In this document: positions 36,074 to 44,298 of the stretch, in pieces
How the letters are laid out: the number at the start of each line of letters is the position of its first letter
Position numbering within the stretch: the stretch's first letter is position 1
Assembly: GCA_035326025.1 (NCBI GenBank)
Contig: DAOKYT010000006.1
Span: forward strand, 12,470-76,469
Source: Amarobacter sp035326025
GTDB lineage: Bacteria > Chloroflexota > Dehalococcoidia > Tepidiformales > Tepidiformaceae
Direction of reading: 5' to 3'
Length of the DNA: 64,000 nt
Position numbers and translations under genes: made by a program
The notes under the pieces: model-generated
What the model was told of the DNA's origin: nothing
The model's input: only the letters and a program-made list of their open reading frames with translations
Database searches by the model: none

Positions 36074-37339
36074 TCAGTGCCCGGCTGTTGAGGAGACAGG
36101 CGGCGAATCGCCCTGGCGAGGTGCGAGTTCCCTCCCCCGCATCACCGCCCAGGCATCGCCGACCGTTTGGGGGATCTGCCGCCGCGTGGCGATCAGGATG
36201 CCAATGCACAGCACGGTGTAGGCCGCGGCGTAGATGATGCGCGCACCCTCATTCGTGATGAACAGCTGCGTCGCGAAAAGCACGAACAGGGCGATGGCTT
36301 CCTTGCGCGCCATGCGAAGGTTCATGAAGACGGCTATCGCGAATGCCGACTGCGCCGCGGTCAGGAAGATCTCCTCCCGCTGCCGGTCATCGAGCGGAAG
36401 GCCCGTGGTGAAGCCGAATTCGCCCGCGGAGGCGAGGAAAGCGATCGGGAGCGTGCCGATAAGCAACGTCCATTGGTTGACTTTCGACGAGATGAGCACA
36501 CCCATGCCGGCAGCGGCGCGGCCTCGCCAGGCGAGCAGACATGCGACGAGGACTTCCGGCGATTCGGAAGCCAGGGGGGCCAGCCACTGGATGAGGAGGA
36601 ATTCGGAGACTCCAAAATCCTCGCCGATGTGCACGAGCGACTCAGCGAACGGCTCGGCCGAGGCGAAGATGGTGACGGCGCTAAAGATAAGCACCGTGAT
36701 GACCACCGTGCGCCGGGGCGCGGCGGTCAGAGCGCCCATCGCCTGCGCGGGGCCCACCAGTTCGACATGTTCCGACTCCACCTTCGAGGTGAAATACATG
36801 TACATGATGAACAGGGACACGAGGATGATGGTGTCGATGATCGTCACGTGGTGACGTAGCGGAATGAAGATCACGTAGAGGGTGGCCACCGTGAGAAACG
36901 TGAGTTCGAGACTGCGCTGACGGTCGACGACCAATTCCTTGAGGCGCGTGCGGTAGAAGAAGAGCAGGAAGACGATGGGCCAGCCGACGCCGATGAGCAG
37001 CCGGTTGCCGCCGGTCATGTTGGCGATCGCGAGCCCGCGCTCGGCCTCTGCGGGGTCGGCCCCGGCGTTCCAGGCAAGGATAAAGTCGACGGCGTATTCG
37101 GGAAGCACCGCGATGATGGCGATGATGGCAAGGGCAAGGCCCTGGGAGATGTCCATCTCCGCTGTCTCGGCGCCCCAGCTCAGGAGGAACGCCGCCGCGA
37201 GGATCGCCAGGCCGAAAATGATTGCAGCCGGGACCGGGTCCGGGTGGATTCCACCGAACCTCAGCACGATACCCGGGAGGCAGACCATCGCGGTGACGGC
37301 GATGACTGTCCAGCTCTTGCCGTAGGCGGAGGGGTTCAC
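36074..37339 (-). CDS. Sodium/calcium exchanger-family (CaCA) membrane protein
   Basis: 421 residues with about eleven transmembrane helices. Two alpha-repeat-like blocks, WGAETAEMDISQGLALAIIA with VLPEYAVDF, and LAPLASESPEVLVACLLAW with SSKVNQWTLLIG, place it in the CaCA superfamily. Pro-Glu in LPEYA and Glu-Ser-Pro-Glu in ASESPE are the ion-binding signature positions. Which cation is exchanged cannot be read off. It is followed closely on the same strand by no further gene; the tRNA terminator closes the transcript. Confidence 0.85.
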   Translation of the reverse strand: MNPSAYGKSWTVIAVTAMVCLPGIVLRFGGIHPDPVPAAIIFGLAILAAAFLLSWGAETAEMDISQGLALAIIAIIAVLPEYAVDFILAWNAGADPAEAERGLAIANMTGGNRLLIGVGWPIVFLLFFYRTRLKELVVDRQRSLELTFLTVATLYVIFIPLRHHVTIIDTIILVSLFIMYMYFTSKVESEHVELVGPAQAMGALTAAPRRTVVITVLIFSAVTIFASAEPFAESLVHIGEDFGVSEFLLIQWLAPLASESPEVLVACLLAWRGRAAAGMGVLISSKVNQWTLLIGTLPIAFLASAGEFGFTTGLPLDDRQREEIFLTAAQSAFAIAVFMNLRMARKEAIALFVLFATQLFITNEGARIIYAAAYTVLCIGILIATRRQIPQTVGDAWAVMRGRELAPRQGDSPPVSSTAGH

Positions 37340-37345
37340 CGTGCG

Positions 37346-38059
37346 CTATTCGTAGAAGGGAATCGGCTCGGCCGTTTCCCAGTAGTTGTTGAGTTTGCCC
37401 TCGGGCAACCCGCGGCCAGGGTAAAAGCGGCCCTTGTGCATCAGGTCCAGCATGTGCTCGGGGCTCACGATCTCCTCCTCGAAAACGGCGGCGAAATAGC
37501 CAATCCCCTGGGTGCTGTGGGCATCCGAGCCGCCTGTACCGGGCTTGCCCATGGTCTTGGCCACCTGGAGCGCGAAGTAGTTCTCCCGCGGTGTGTTGCA
37601 GCCATTGAGCACCTCGATGCCGTCGACCAGCTGGAACACTGGCAGTTTCGCCGCCTGCTCGGGGGTCAGGTTGAAGGGCTCCTTGCCTTCGCGCTTGAAG
37701 TGCACGGGGTCAAAGAAGTGGCGGAAGGGGTGGGCGACGATCAGGAAGGCCCCTTGCTCGTCCGCGACTTCCCGCAGCTTCTCCAGGCGGCGAATGCCCG
37801 GCGCGTATCCTTTCAGTCCAACGGCGAGGATGTGGCCCATGTCGGTCGACACCTCCATGCCGTTGGAGACGAACATGTGGGGGTGCTTCTTGCGGAATGG
37901 ACCGAGGTCCCACGACTCCCACATCCGGTCGTGTTCGGTGATGTTCACCCCGGTGAGCCCCACGCGCGCGGCTTCGGTGATGAGGTCTTCTGGATCGAGC
38001 ATGGAGTCGGAGGCGCCACGCGTGGTGTGCAGGTGCATATCAATGATGGTGCCCGGCAC
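37346..38059 (-). CDS. PHP-domain metallohydrolase
   Basis: 237 residues with the PHP metal-binding set: DMHLHTTRGASDS at the N-terminus, GVNITEHDRM, IVAHPFRHF and GKPGTGGSDAHSTQG. PHP proteins are trinuclear metal phosphoesterases (for example histidinol phosphatase or nucleotide phosphatases). The substrate is unknown. I choose the GTG at 38059 because GGAGG lies six bases upstream; a TTG at 38083 is in frame without one. It is the gene after a small membrane protein and ispE on the same strand. Confidence 0.85.
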   Translation of the reverse strand: MPGTIIDMHLHTTRGASDSMLDPEDLITEAARVGLTGVNITEHDRMWESWDLGPFRKKHPHMFVSNGMEVSTDMGHILAVGLKGYAPGIRRLEKLREVADEQGAFLIVAHPFRHFFDPVHFKREGKEPFNLTPEQAAKLPVFQLVDGIEVLNGCNTPRENYFALQVAKTMGKPGTGGSDAHSTQGIGYFAAVFEEEIVSPEHMLDLMHKGRFYPGRGLPEGKLNNYWETAEPIPFYE

Positions 38060-38109
38060 GCCGCGCCTCCGAGTGTATTGCAAAGATTTTCACGAGTTCT
38101 GGCAGTATA

Positions 38110-38523
38110 TCATCGCTCGGCCAGCAGAGGCATCAGCCACCCGAAGAGGCCCACGAACGCCATCGACATCGAAAGCCACAGCCACCAGAGCCGCCGCGAT
38201 AGCGCAATCAGCACCGGGATCGGCAGGAAGGCGAGCGCCGCCATGATGAACAGGAACTGCCAGCTTGGCGCTCCCAGCGCACCGGGCTTGTCCTCGAACC
38301 CGCCAAGCACGTAGGCCGAGGCGAGCACCAGGCCGGCCATGGTCCACATGACGGTCGTGCCGATGGAGATCGGGACCGCCAGGAGGAAGCCGGGTACCCC
38401 CGGGTCGATCCAGACCTGGACGAACTTCTGGGGGCCTGGCTGGAGTGCCAGGTAGGTCAGGGCGAAGGTCGAGAGGATCGCCATCGCGTAGCCGGCGGCC
38501 CAGCCGCCAACGACGGCGTTCAC
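38110..38523 (-). CDS. Small four-helix membrane protein of unknown function
   Basis: 137 residues with four predicted transmembrane helices (near 8-28, 44-72, 92-112 and 115-135) and little soluble sequence. The start is a GTG overlapping the ispE stop (GTGA), so it is translated together with rsmA-ispE. No family recognised; LLAVPISIGTTVMWTMAGL is the most distinctive stretch. A link to isoprenoid metabolism is only contextual. Confidence 0.65.
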   Translation of the reverse strand: MNAVVGGWAAGYAMAILSTFALTYLALQPGPQKFVQVWIDPGVPGFLLAVPISIGTTVMWTMAGLVLASAYVLGGFEDKPGALGAPSWQFLFIMAALAFLPIPVLIALSRRLWWLWLSMSMAFVGLFGWLMPLLAER

Positions 38524-39383
38524 CGGGGACCCGCGGTCCGCGTCGGGATGACCATGCAAGGCGCACCCTCCACCGCCTCGGCGATGGTCGCTCCCGTGCC
38601 CGGCGGGCCGATCCAGAACAGTGTGGGGCCAGCGCCCGCGAGGTGGACCGGCTCTCCGGCGCGGGCCTCCAGCTCCTCCCGCAGTGCCGCAAGCCCCGGG
38701 AAGAGCTCGAAGGCGACACGCTCGAAGGCGTTGGACACGTCCGCGGAGCGGATGCGCGCCGGGGGGTTCGCGGCGAAGCGAGCGGCGATGCCACCGGGAT
38801 CGAGGGCGAGCCGGTCGAGGGCAGCGAACATTTGCCCGGTCTTGCGTTCGATGCTGAGGGGCGAGACGAACAGCACGACATCGTGAGGAGCCAGCGCCGG
38901 GAGGGGGGCGACACATTCGCCCCGGCCCGTGCCCCGCGCCGTGCCACCAGACAGGAAGAAGACCTCGTCGCTCCCGAGTGCCGCCGCGATTTCGGCGAGC
39001 AGGGCTTCGCTGGTGCCCGGCCAGGCTGTCGCGAGCAGGCGAAGCACGGCCGCAGCGTCGGACGCGCCACCGCCAAGGCCGGCAGCCGCCGGGATGTGCT
39101 TGGTGAGCCGCAACCCCAGGCGCCCTATCGAGATGCCCAGCCGCCCTCCGAGGGCGAGCGCGGCCCGCCAGGCGAGGTTGCTGGCATCGGCCGGGGTACC
39201 CGCGGCGAACGGCCCATCGACCTGGATGCCCGCGGGGCCATCGAGCCGCAGTTCCACCCCATCGGCGAGCTGAAGCTCCTGGAAGATGGTATCGAGCTCG
39301 TGGTAGCCGTCCTCGCGGCGGCTCAGCACCTCGAGGACGAGATTCACTTTCGCCGGGGCATGGCCCCGAAGCACCTCAGGCAC
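38520..39383 (-). CDS. ispE: 4-diphosphocytidyl-2-C-methyl-D-erythritol kinase
   Basis: 287-residue GHMP kinase of the non-mevalonate isoprenoid pathway. HAPAKVNLVLEVLSRREDGYHEL at the N-terminus, the ATP loop IPAAAGLGGGASDAAAVLR and the C-terminal HLAGAGPTLFWI are the three GHMP motifs in IspE form. The GTG at 39383 lies inside the last codons of rsmA, an eight-base overlap, and rsmA-ispE adjacency is common in bacteria. It ends in a GTGA overlap with a small membrane protein gene. Confidence 0.93.
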   Translation of the reverse strand: MPEVLRGHAPAKVNLVLEVLSRREDGYHELDTIFQELQLADGVELRLDGPAGIQVDGPFAAGTPADASNLAWRAALALGGRLGISIGRLGLRLTKHIPAAAGLGGGASDAAAVLRLLATAWPGTSEALLAEIAAALGSDEVFFLSGGTARGTGRGECVAPLPALAPHDVVLFVSPLSIERKTGQMFAALDRLALDPGGIAARFAANPPARIRSADVSNAFERVAFELFPGLAALREELEARAGEPVHLAGAGPTLFWIGPPGTGATIAEAVEGAPCMVIPTRTAGPR

Positions 39384-40200
39384 TGGCGCGGACCTCGTCG
39401 CAGGCGTCGAGCAGGTGCAACCATTCCCCCACGTCCAGGGTCTCTGGCCTCCGGGAGGGTTCGATGCCCGCGGTCGCCAATGCCTGGCGGGCACTGCCAG
39501 GCGGCAGCCACACGCCCCGCGCCAGCGAGTTGTGGATCTGCTTGCGCGGGTTGCGGAATGTCTTCGAGACGAGCTCGAAGAACGCTGCATTCCGGTCCGG
39601 CGGAACCAGCGGCACGGGCCGCAAGTCGAGCCGGACAACGGATGAGTGCACCGCGGGGGGAGGGTCGAATGCCTCGGGCGGGACATCGAAGAGCAGGCTG
39701 GGCTCGGCATATACCCGCACGGAGATGGTGAGCAACGACCAGTTCCCGGCCGGCGCGGTGATTTCGCGGCCGACTTCGCGCTGGATCATCACGACCATGC
39801 TCAGTGGCTTCGGTTCTCCCTCCAGGAAATGCCGGATGATCGGGTTGGCGGCGAAGTAGGGCAGATTGCCCGCAACCACGAACGGGGTGCCCGGGGGGAC
39901 GAGGCTGGCGGCATCGGCGGTCCGCGCATCCGCCTCGACAATCCGGAGATTGGCCTCGCCGCGAAACCGGTGACGGAGGTGGGCGACGAGGCGGGGTTCG
40001 ATCTCGAGCGCGACCACCCGCAGCCCGCGTTCCAGCAGCGCTGCCGTCAGCTGGCCCGTACCGGCACCAAGCTCGAGCACGATGCCCCCGGATGGCACCG
40101 CGACGGCCGCGGCGATATCGTGGAGAACTCCGGAATCGCGCAGGAAGTGCTGTCCCAACGCTTTGCGCGGGCGGGGTCCGGGCAACCGGGCAGGGGGCAT
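39376..40200 (-). CDS. rsmA: 16S rRNA (adenine1518/1519-N6)-dimethyltransferase
   Basis: 274 residues. It dimethylates two adjacent adenosines in helix 45 of 16S rRNA. KALGQHFLRDSGVL, the SAM site VLELGAGTGQLTAALLERG and the catalytic VVAGNLPYFAANPII (NLPY) are diagnostic of KsgA/RsmA, with FRNPRKQIHNSLA near the C-terminus. The ATG at 40200 begins just before KALGQHFL, so the longer frame is discarded. It is followed by ispE with an overlap and preceded by a cell-wall protein gene 28 bases upstream. Confidence 0.94.
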   Translation of the reverse strand: MPPARLPGPRPRKALGQHFLRDSGVLHDIAAAVAVPSGGIVLELGAGTGQLTAALLERGLRVVALEIEPRLVAHLRHRFRGEANLRIVEADARTADAASLVPPGTPFVVAGNLPYFAANPIIRHFLEGEPKPLSMVVMIQREVGREITAPAGNWSLLTISVRVYAEPSLLFDVPPEAFDPPPAVHSSVVRLDLRPVPLVPPDRNAAFFELVSKTFRNPRKQIHNSLARGVWLPPGSARQALATAGIEPSRRPETLDVGEWLHLLDACDEVRASA

Positions 40201-40228
40201 GCTCTGATGGTAGTGGCCTGCCGCTCGC

Positions 40229-41734
40229 TCAGTCGAGGATGTAGATATCGACGTAGCCTGTGTGCCAGGGGTTCGAGCCAGCGTCTTCGGGGAACCCGAG
40301 GTCAATCTTCGAGCCCTTGATACCGCCACCGGTATCCGCCGCGATGCACATGCCGTAGCCCGGGACAACGAAGCGAGTGCCAAGCGGGATAAACGACGGA
40401 TCGACGGCGCAAATACCATGATCCACGGTCACGCCCGTCGCGGTGCGCCCGTAGTTCGGGTCATCGCGGCCCCAGGCGCCGTGGCTGGCGTTGTACCAGG
40501 TGGCCCAGACCGTGACCTTTTCGCGATAGGTGCCGGTGAAACCCGGCAGGTTGACCGTGGGCTTCGTGGCGCTCCCCGCCCTGGTTCCGGTGATGTGCCG
40601 CGAAGGAACCGGCGCCGTTGTCAACGTGGCGGACAGGAACGAACGGGACGTTTCCTGGCCATTGCGATAGGTGACCGAGAACGTGCTCACTCGCTCACCG
40701 GGTGCACCGTTCACGATCCGGACTTCGCCGCGAGGGAGCGCCGGGTCTTCCTCGAAGACGGTCGGCGCCGGGACCTGCTCGGTCACCGTCTCCAGCAGCA
40801 CCTCGGTGGTGCCGACGACCAGGTTCATGCCGTTGAACACGGTGGTCTCTCGCGAGGGCGAGAGTATGTCGCCCTCGCCGGGATTCACGCCCAGGAGCTC
40901 AAGCACTTCGCCAACAGTTTCCGCCTGTGTGTAAAGCGACGTCTCCTTGCCGTTGAGGCTCACGTTCACCGTGCGAGCCTTGGCGAGCGTCACCGTCATG
41001 CCGGCGGCGAGCGGCGTGCCGAGCGGGGGAGTCACGAGGTCGCCCTCGCGTACGGTCATCCCGAGGTCGGCTACCAGGCCCTCGACCGTGGTTGCGGCAG
41101 AGCTGACATCTACCCGAGCTGTATCGATGTAGACGGTGTACGGGCGTGCCCGAAGGACCGATAGCGCCACCGGGCGCGTCGCAGACGGGACGGAGGCCGG
41201 GGGCAGCCCGGATGCGTAGCGGACGCCGGCGAGGGGCGCTCGCTCGGAAGCTGGCACCCCGTCCATCAGGACAACATCGCCCGGCCGCAGCACCACGCCC
41301 GCCTCGGCAAGCGCGCCCCCGGCGGTGGCGGCGGTGGTACCGAAGGCCAGGGATTCTCCATCGACGGTGACGGTAACCGGGCGGGCTCGCTGGACCGCGA
41401 TCGAGGCATGGTGGTCGGCATCGGCGACGATAAGGCGGTCGCCGGGCTGGAGGGTAATGCGTGCCGCCCCGAGGGCCTCCTGGCGTGCATCGAAGATGGC
41501 ACTGACCCGGAAGGCCTGGCCGTTGCTCAGGACGGTGACTTCCTGGCCCGGGAAGAGACGGAAGGCGAAGACGGCGAGCAAGACAACAACCGCGATGGCA
41601 GCCGCGTGGTGGCGCCCGCGGAAGCGGCGCGCATGAGCCACCAGCTCCTGGCGCTGGTGCCACCGATCCACCAACAGGTGCCCGCGGAGCGGGCGCGTTC
41701 GAACCGCCTGAGCCAAGTTCACCCTCGTCGTCAT
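40229..41734 (-). CDS. YabE-like G5/3D-domain cell-wall protein (DUF348 repeats)
   Basis: 501 residues. A single membrane helix near residues 43-60 (AAAIAVVVLLAVFAFRLF) anchors an exported part with three DUF348-type ubiquitin-like repeats (about 70-310), a G5 domain (PALPRGEVRIVNGAPGERV) and a C-terminal 3D domain whose three Asp lie in CAVDPSFIPLGTRF, IAADTGGGIKG and KIDLGF. This matches YabE/Rpf-like proteins thought to act on peptidoglycan. In Bacillus yabE also lies next to rsmA (ksgA), as here. Confidence 0.88.
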   Translation of the reverse strand: MTTRVNLAQAVRTRPLRGHLLVDRWHQRQELVAHARRFRGRHHAAAIAVVVLLAVFAFRLFPGQEVTVLSNGQAFRVSAIFDARQEALGAARITLQPGDRLIVADADHHASIAVQRARPVTVTVDGESLAFGTTAATAGGALAEAGVVLRPGDVVLMDGVPASERAPLAGVRYASGLPPASVPSATRPVALSVLRARPYTVYIDTARVDVSSAATTVEGLVADLGMTVREGDLVTPPLGTPLAAGMTVTLAKARTVNVSLNGKETSLYTQAETVGEVLELLGVNPGEGDILSPSRETTVFNGMNLVVGTTEVLLETVTEQVPAPTVFEEDPALPRGEVRIVNGAPGERVSTFSVTYRNGQETSRSFLSATLTTAPVPSRHITGTRAGSATKPTVNLPGFTGTYREKVTVWATWYNASHGAWGRDDPNYGRTATGVTVDHGICAVDPSFIPLGTRFVVPGYGMCIAADTGGGIKGSKIDLGFPEDAGSNPWHTGYVDIYILD

Positions 41735-41777
41735 GCCAGGCGCGGGAGGGGTTGCGCGCCCAGAGCGGTAGATTTCA

Positions 41778-42045
41778 GGCCGTGCACCTGCTGTCGAACT
41801 GGACACCGGGCTTGCCCTGCGTCAGCCAGCTCAGACCCGGTTGCCCTGCGGCACCCGAAGCATTCCCCTTATGGCTGCTTCCTTCCGGACCTGACCAGGT
41901 TCGAGGCGCCTCGCCGCGCAGGACCAGATCGTCAACACCGCTTGACAAGGACAGTCCCCGGAGACCCAACCCTCGAGCAGGAATTCGACCCCGCTGTAGC
42001 GGATTGCGGGTTCAGGGCACCGCTAGCTCCCCGCCTAGCACGGCC
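41778..42045 (-). ncRNA. ffs: Signal recognition particle RNA, large Alu-containing type
   Basis: The minus strand contains the universal SRP helix 8 sequence GGTCAGGTCCGGAAGGAAGC (about 41882-41905) and, 5' of it, the Alu-domain blocks CGTGCTAGGCGGGGAGCTAG and CAATCCGCT found in the Bacillus-type scRNA. The ends pair: GGCCGTGC at 42045 with GCACGGCC ending at 41778, giving about 268 bases. GGTGTTGACG and GGTCCTGCGC also match the Bacillus RNA. It forms the SRP with Ffh and targets nascent membrane proteins. Most of the region has no protein-like frame. Confidence 0.93.
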
Positions 42046-42052
42046 AACGGCT

Positions 42053-42082
42053 ACCGTACTGGCGCAGGAGACCACCGGTCAA
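42053..42082 (-). promoter_or_regulatory. Promoter of the SRP RNA gene
   Basis: Minus-strand TTGACC (42077-42082) and TACGGT (42053-42058) with an 18-base spacer; the RNA 5' end predicted from end-pairing lies seven bases downstream of the -10, an independent agreement. Confidence 0.65.
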
Positions 42083-42121
42083 TAGCTCTCCCTCCACCCG
42101 GTATTACTGCTGCGGTTAGGG

Positions 42122-42640
42122 TTATGTGACGTGTATCGCGACCAGTAGCGTGCCCGCGTTCACCCGCTCGCCAGGCTTCACCGGGACCTGCTCGACGACG
42201 CCGGCGGCAGGCGAACGCAACTCGTTATTCATCTTCATGGATTCGATGACCAGCAGGACGTCCCCGGCCGCAACGGTTGCGCCAGGCTCGCAACGGACTT
42301 CCACGATGCTCCCGGTCATGGGTGCGACGATGCGCTTGAGCCCCGACTCGTCCTGGCGCGCGGTACGCGCGGCCGTCTGGGGCCTCCAGCGTTCGACGTC
42401 GAAGTCGAAGGCATGGCGCCCGATGGTGGCCACCGCACCGCCGCGCCGGCGTTCCAGGTAGAGCTCGACCGGGCGGTTATCGATCATCAGCAGGTAGAGC
42501 CGCGAATCTCCGATACGCTGGAGTTCGGCGCGTTGCCATGCCTCGTCACCTTCACGGCGGACGAGAAGGCCCTGATCATTGCGCTCGATCTCGTAGGCGA
42601 CTTCGCTGTCGCCGTCGCGGACTAGATACTTCTCGGCCAT
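42122..42640 (-). CDS. Biotin carboxyl carrier protein of an acyl-CoA carboxylase
   Basis: 172 residues. The C-terminal 70 form a biotinyl domain with the modified lysine Lys136 in ESMKMNNEL, preceded by VAPMTGSIVEVRCEPGATV. The N-terminal 100 residues resemble the linker/BT region of acyl-CoA or pyruvate carboxylase carriers rather than the short E. coli AccB. The gene overlaps the biotin carboxylase gene by 19 bases, so the two are translated from one message. The carboxyltransferase subunit is not in the window, so the acyl-CoA substrate is open. Confidence 0.88.
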   Translation of the reverse strand: MAEKYLVRDGDSEVAYEIERNDQGLLVRREGDEAWQRAELQRIGDSRLYLLMIDNRPVELYLERRRGGAVATIGRHAFDFDVERWRPQTAARTARQDESGLKRIVAPMTGSIVEVRCEPGATVAAGDVLLVIESMKMNNELRSPAAGVVEQVPVKPGERVNAGTLLVAIHVT

Positions 42641-44172
42641 CGGCCCATGCCCCTGTTCCCGCCCAAGCCGGCCATCTGGGTCCGCCAGTGGGAAGCTGGT
42701 GCTCGCCCTCCGTTGCCGGCCTGGGCCATGGCTCCGTTCGGCGACGGCGCTTCGGCGTAGTCGGCCTCGCCGGCCACCATCAGCAGCGACGCGACCTCCG
42801 CGAAGGTGCGCTGCTCGGCGAGATGCTCCTCAACCACGACCTCATGCCGGTCGAGGAACTCCGTGTCGAAGTTGCCACTGATGAAATCGGGCTGGTCGAG
42901 GATCTGCTCCAGGTACGGGATGTTTGTGGCAACCCCCACGACTTTGAATTCGGCAAGCGCGCGCTTCATCCGGGTCCGCGCGCCTTCGCGGTTACGCCCC
43001 CAGGCCGTGACCTTCGCCAGGAGTGAGTCGTAGTACGGCGTGACCTCCACCCCGTCGTACAGCGCGCTTTCCACGCGGATGCCTGGCCCTGCAGGCTCGC
43101 GGGCGAGTACGACCCTGCCAACGGACGGCAGGAAATTGTTGAACGGGTCTTCAGCCACGATCCGGCACTCAATCGCCCAGCCCCGCGTGAGCAGGTCGGC
43201 CTCGTCGTAGGGCAGTTCCTCGCCCGCCGCCACCAGGATCTGGTCCTTCACCAGGTCGGCGCCGGTCACGATCTCGGTCACGGGGTGCTCAACCTGGAGG
43301 CGGGTATTCATCTCCAGGAAATACCAGCTCCCATCCTCATTGAGCAGGAACTCCACCGTGCCAACGTTATGGTAATTGGCCGCGCGGGCGATGCGGACCG
43401 CCGCGCGTGTAAGGCTCCGGCGGAGCTGCGGTGAAACGGCGATGCTCGGGCATTCCTCGATGAGTTTCTGGTGCCGCCGCTGGATGGAGCACTCGCGCTC
43501 GCCAACCGGCACGATGTTGCCGAACTGGTCGCCGATGACCTGGACTTCGATGTGGCGGACGCGCTGCAGGTTTTTCTCGACGTAGATCGCCGGGTTGCCA
43601 AAGGCAGCCTGGGCCTCCTGCATTGCACGGGCGGCAGCATCGCGCAGGTCCTCGCGACGCTGAACAAGCCGGATGCCCCGGCCGCCGCCACCGGCAGCCG
43701 CCTTGATCATCACGGGGTAGCCGATGCGGTCGGCAAACGCGAGCGCCTCTTCGATGGAGGAGAGTTCGCCGCTGCCCGGGAGGACGGGGACGCCAGCGTC
43801 CGCCGCGATCTTGCGCGCCGCGATCTTGTCACCGAGGAGACGGATGGAAGCGGCGTCCGGCCCGATGAAGGTCATCCCGGCATCGGCGCACGCCTCCGCG
43901 AAGTCTGCGTTCTCGGCCAGGAATCCGTATCCGGGGTGCACTGCCTCGGCGCCGCACTCGCGCGCGACGCCAATGATGCGTTCCATGTTCAGGTAGCTCT
44001 CCCTTGCATCCGCCGGGCCGATGAAGTGCGCCTCATCGGCATAACGGACGTGTTGGGACGAACGGTCCACCTCGGAATAGACGGCCACGGAGCGGATGCC
44101 AAGGTCGCGCAGTCCGCGAACAATGCGGAGCGCGATTTCTCCGCGATTGGCAACGAGCACTTTGGAAAACAT
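42622..44172 (-). CDS. accC: Biotin carboxylase subunit of an acyl-CoA carboxylase
   Basis: 516 residues. ATP-grasp enzyme that carboxylates biotin. MFSKVLVANRGEIALRIVRG, the ATP loop KAAAGGGGRGIRLVQ, ECSIQRRHQKLIEECPS and NTRLQVEHPVTEIVTGADLV are all intact. Beyond the normal end near residue 450 it carries a tail rich in Ala and Gly, including SPNGAMAQAGNGG, not found in E. coli AccC. The ATG at 44172 is placed by homology of the first residues. It precedes and overlaps the carrier gene. Confidence 0.92.
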   Translation of the reverse strand: MFSKVLVANRGEIALRIVRGLRDLGIRSVAVYSEVDRSSQHVRYADEAHFIGPADARESYLNMERIIGVARECGAEAVHPGYGFLAENADFAEACADAGMTFIGPDAASIRLLGDKIAARKIAADAGVPVLPGSGELSSIEEALAFADRIGYPVMIKAAAGGGGRGIRLVQRREDLRDAAARAMQEAQAAFGNPAIYVEKNLQRVRHIEVQVIGDQFGNIVPVGERECSIQRRHQKLIEECPSIAVSPQLRRSLTRAAVRIARAANYHNVGTVEFLLNEDGSWYFLEMNTRLQVEHPVTEIVTGADLVKDQILVAAGEELPYDEADLLTRGWAIECRIVAEDPFNNFLPSVGRVVLAREPAGPGIRVESALYDGVEVTPYYDSLLAKVTAWGRNREGARTRMKRALAEFKVVGVATNIPYLEQILDQPDFISGNFDTEFLDRHEVVVEEHLAEQRTFAEVASLLMVAGEADYAEAPSPNGAMAQAGNGGRAPASHWRTQMAGLGGNRGMGRWPRSI

Positions 44173-44188
44173 ACCTACAGGCTCTACT

Positions 44189-44198
44189 TCTCTAGAGA
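44189..44198. promoter_or_regulatory. Palindrome upstream of accC, possible operator
   Basis: TCTCTAGAGA is a perfect ten-base palindrome, extended imperfectly by ACT and AGT on either side (44186-44202). It lies 17 bases before the accC ATG in the divergent accC/mutS2 spacer. A regulator for it is not evident. Confidence 0.3.
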
Positions 44199-44298
44199 GA
44201 GTCGATAGCGTTACCACAGCATACGGGGCCGCCGAGCGACAGGCGAACAGGCCATCCGCGACTGGTTCAGCGCCCCGCGCGGCATTACGCTTGAGCGA

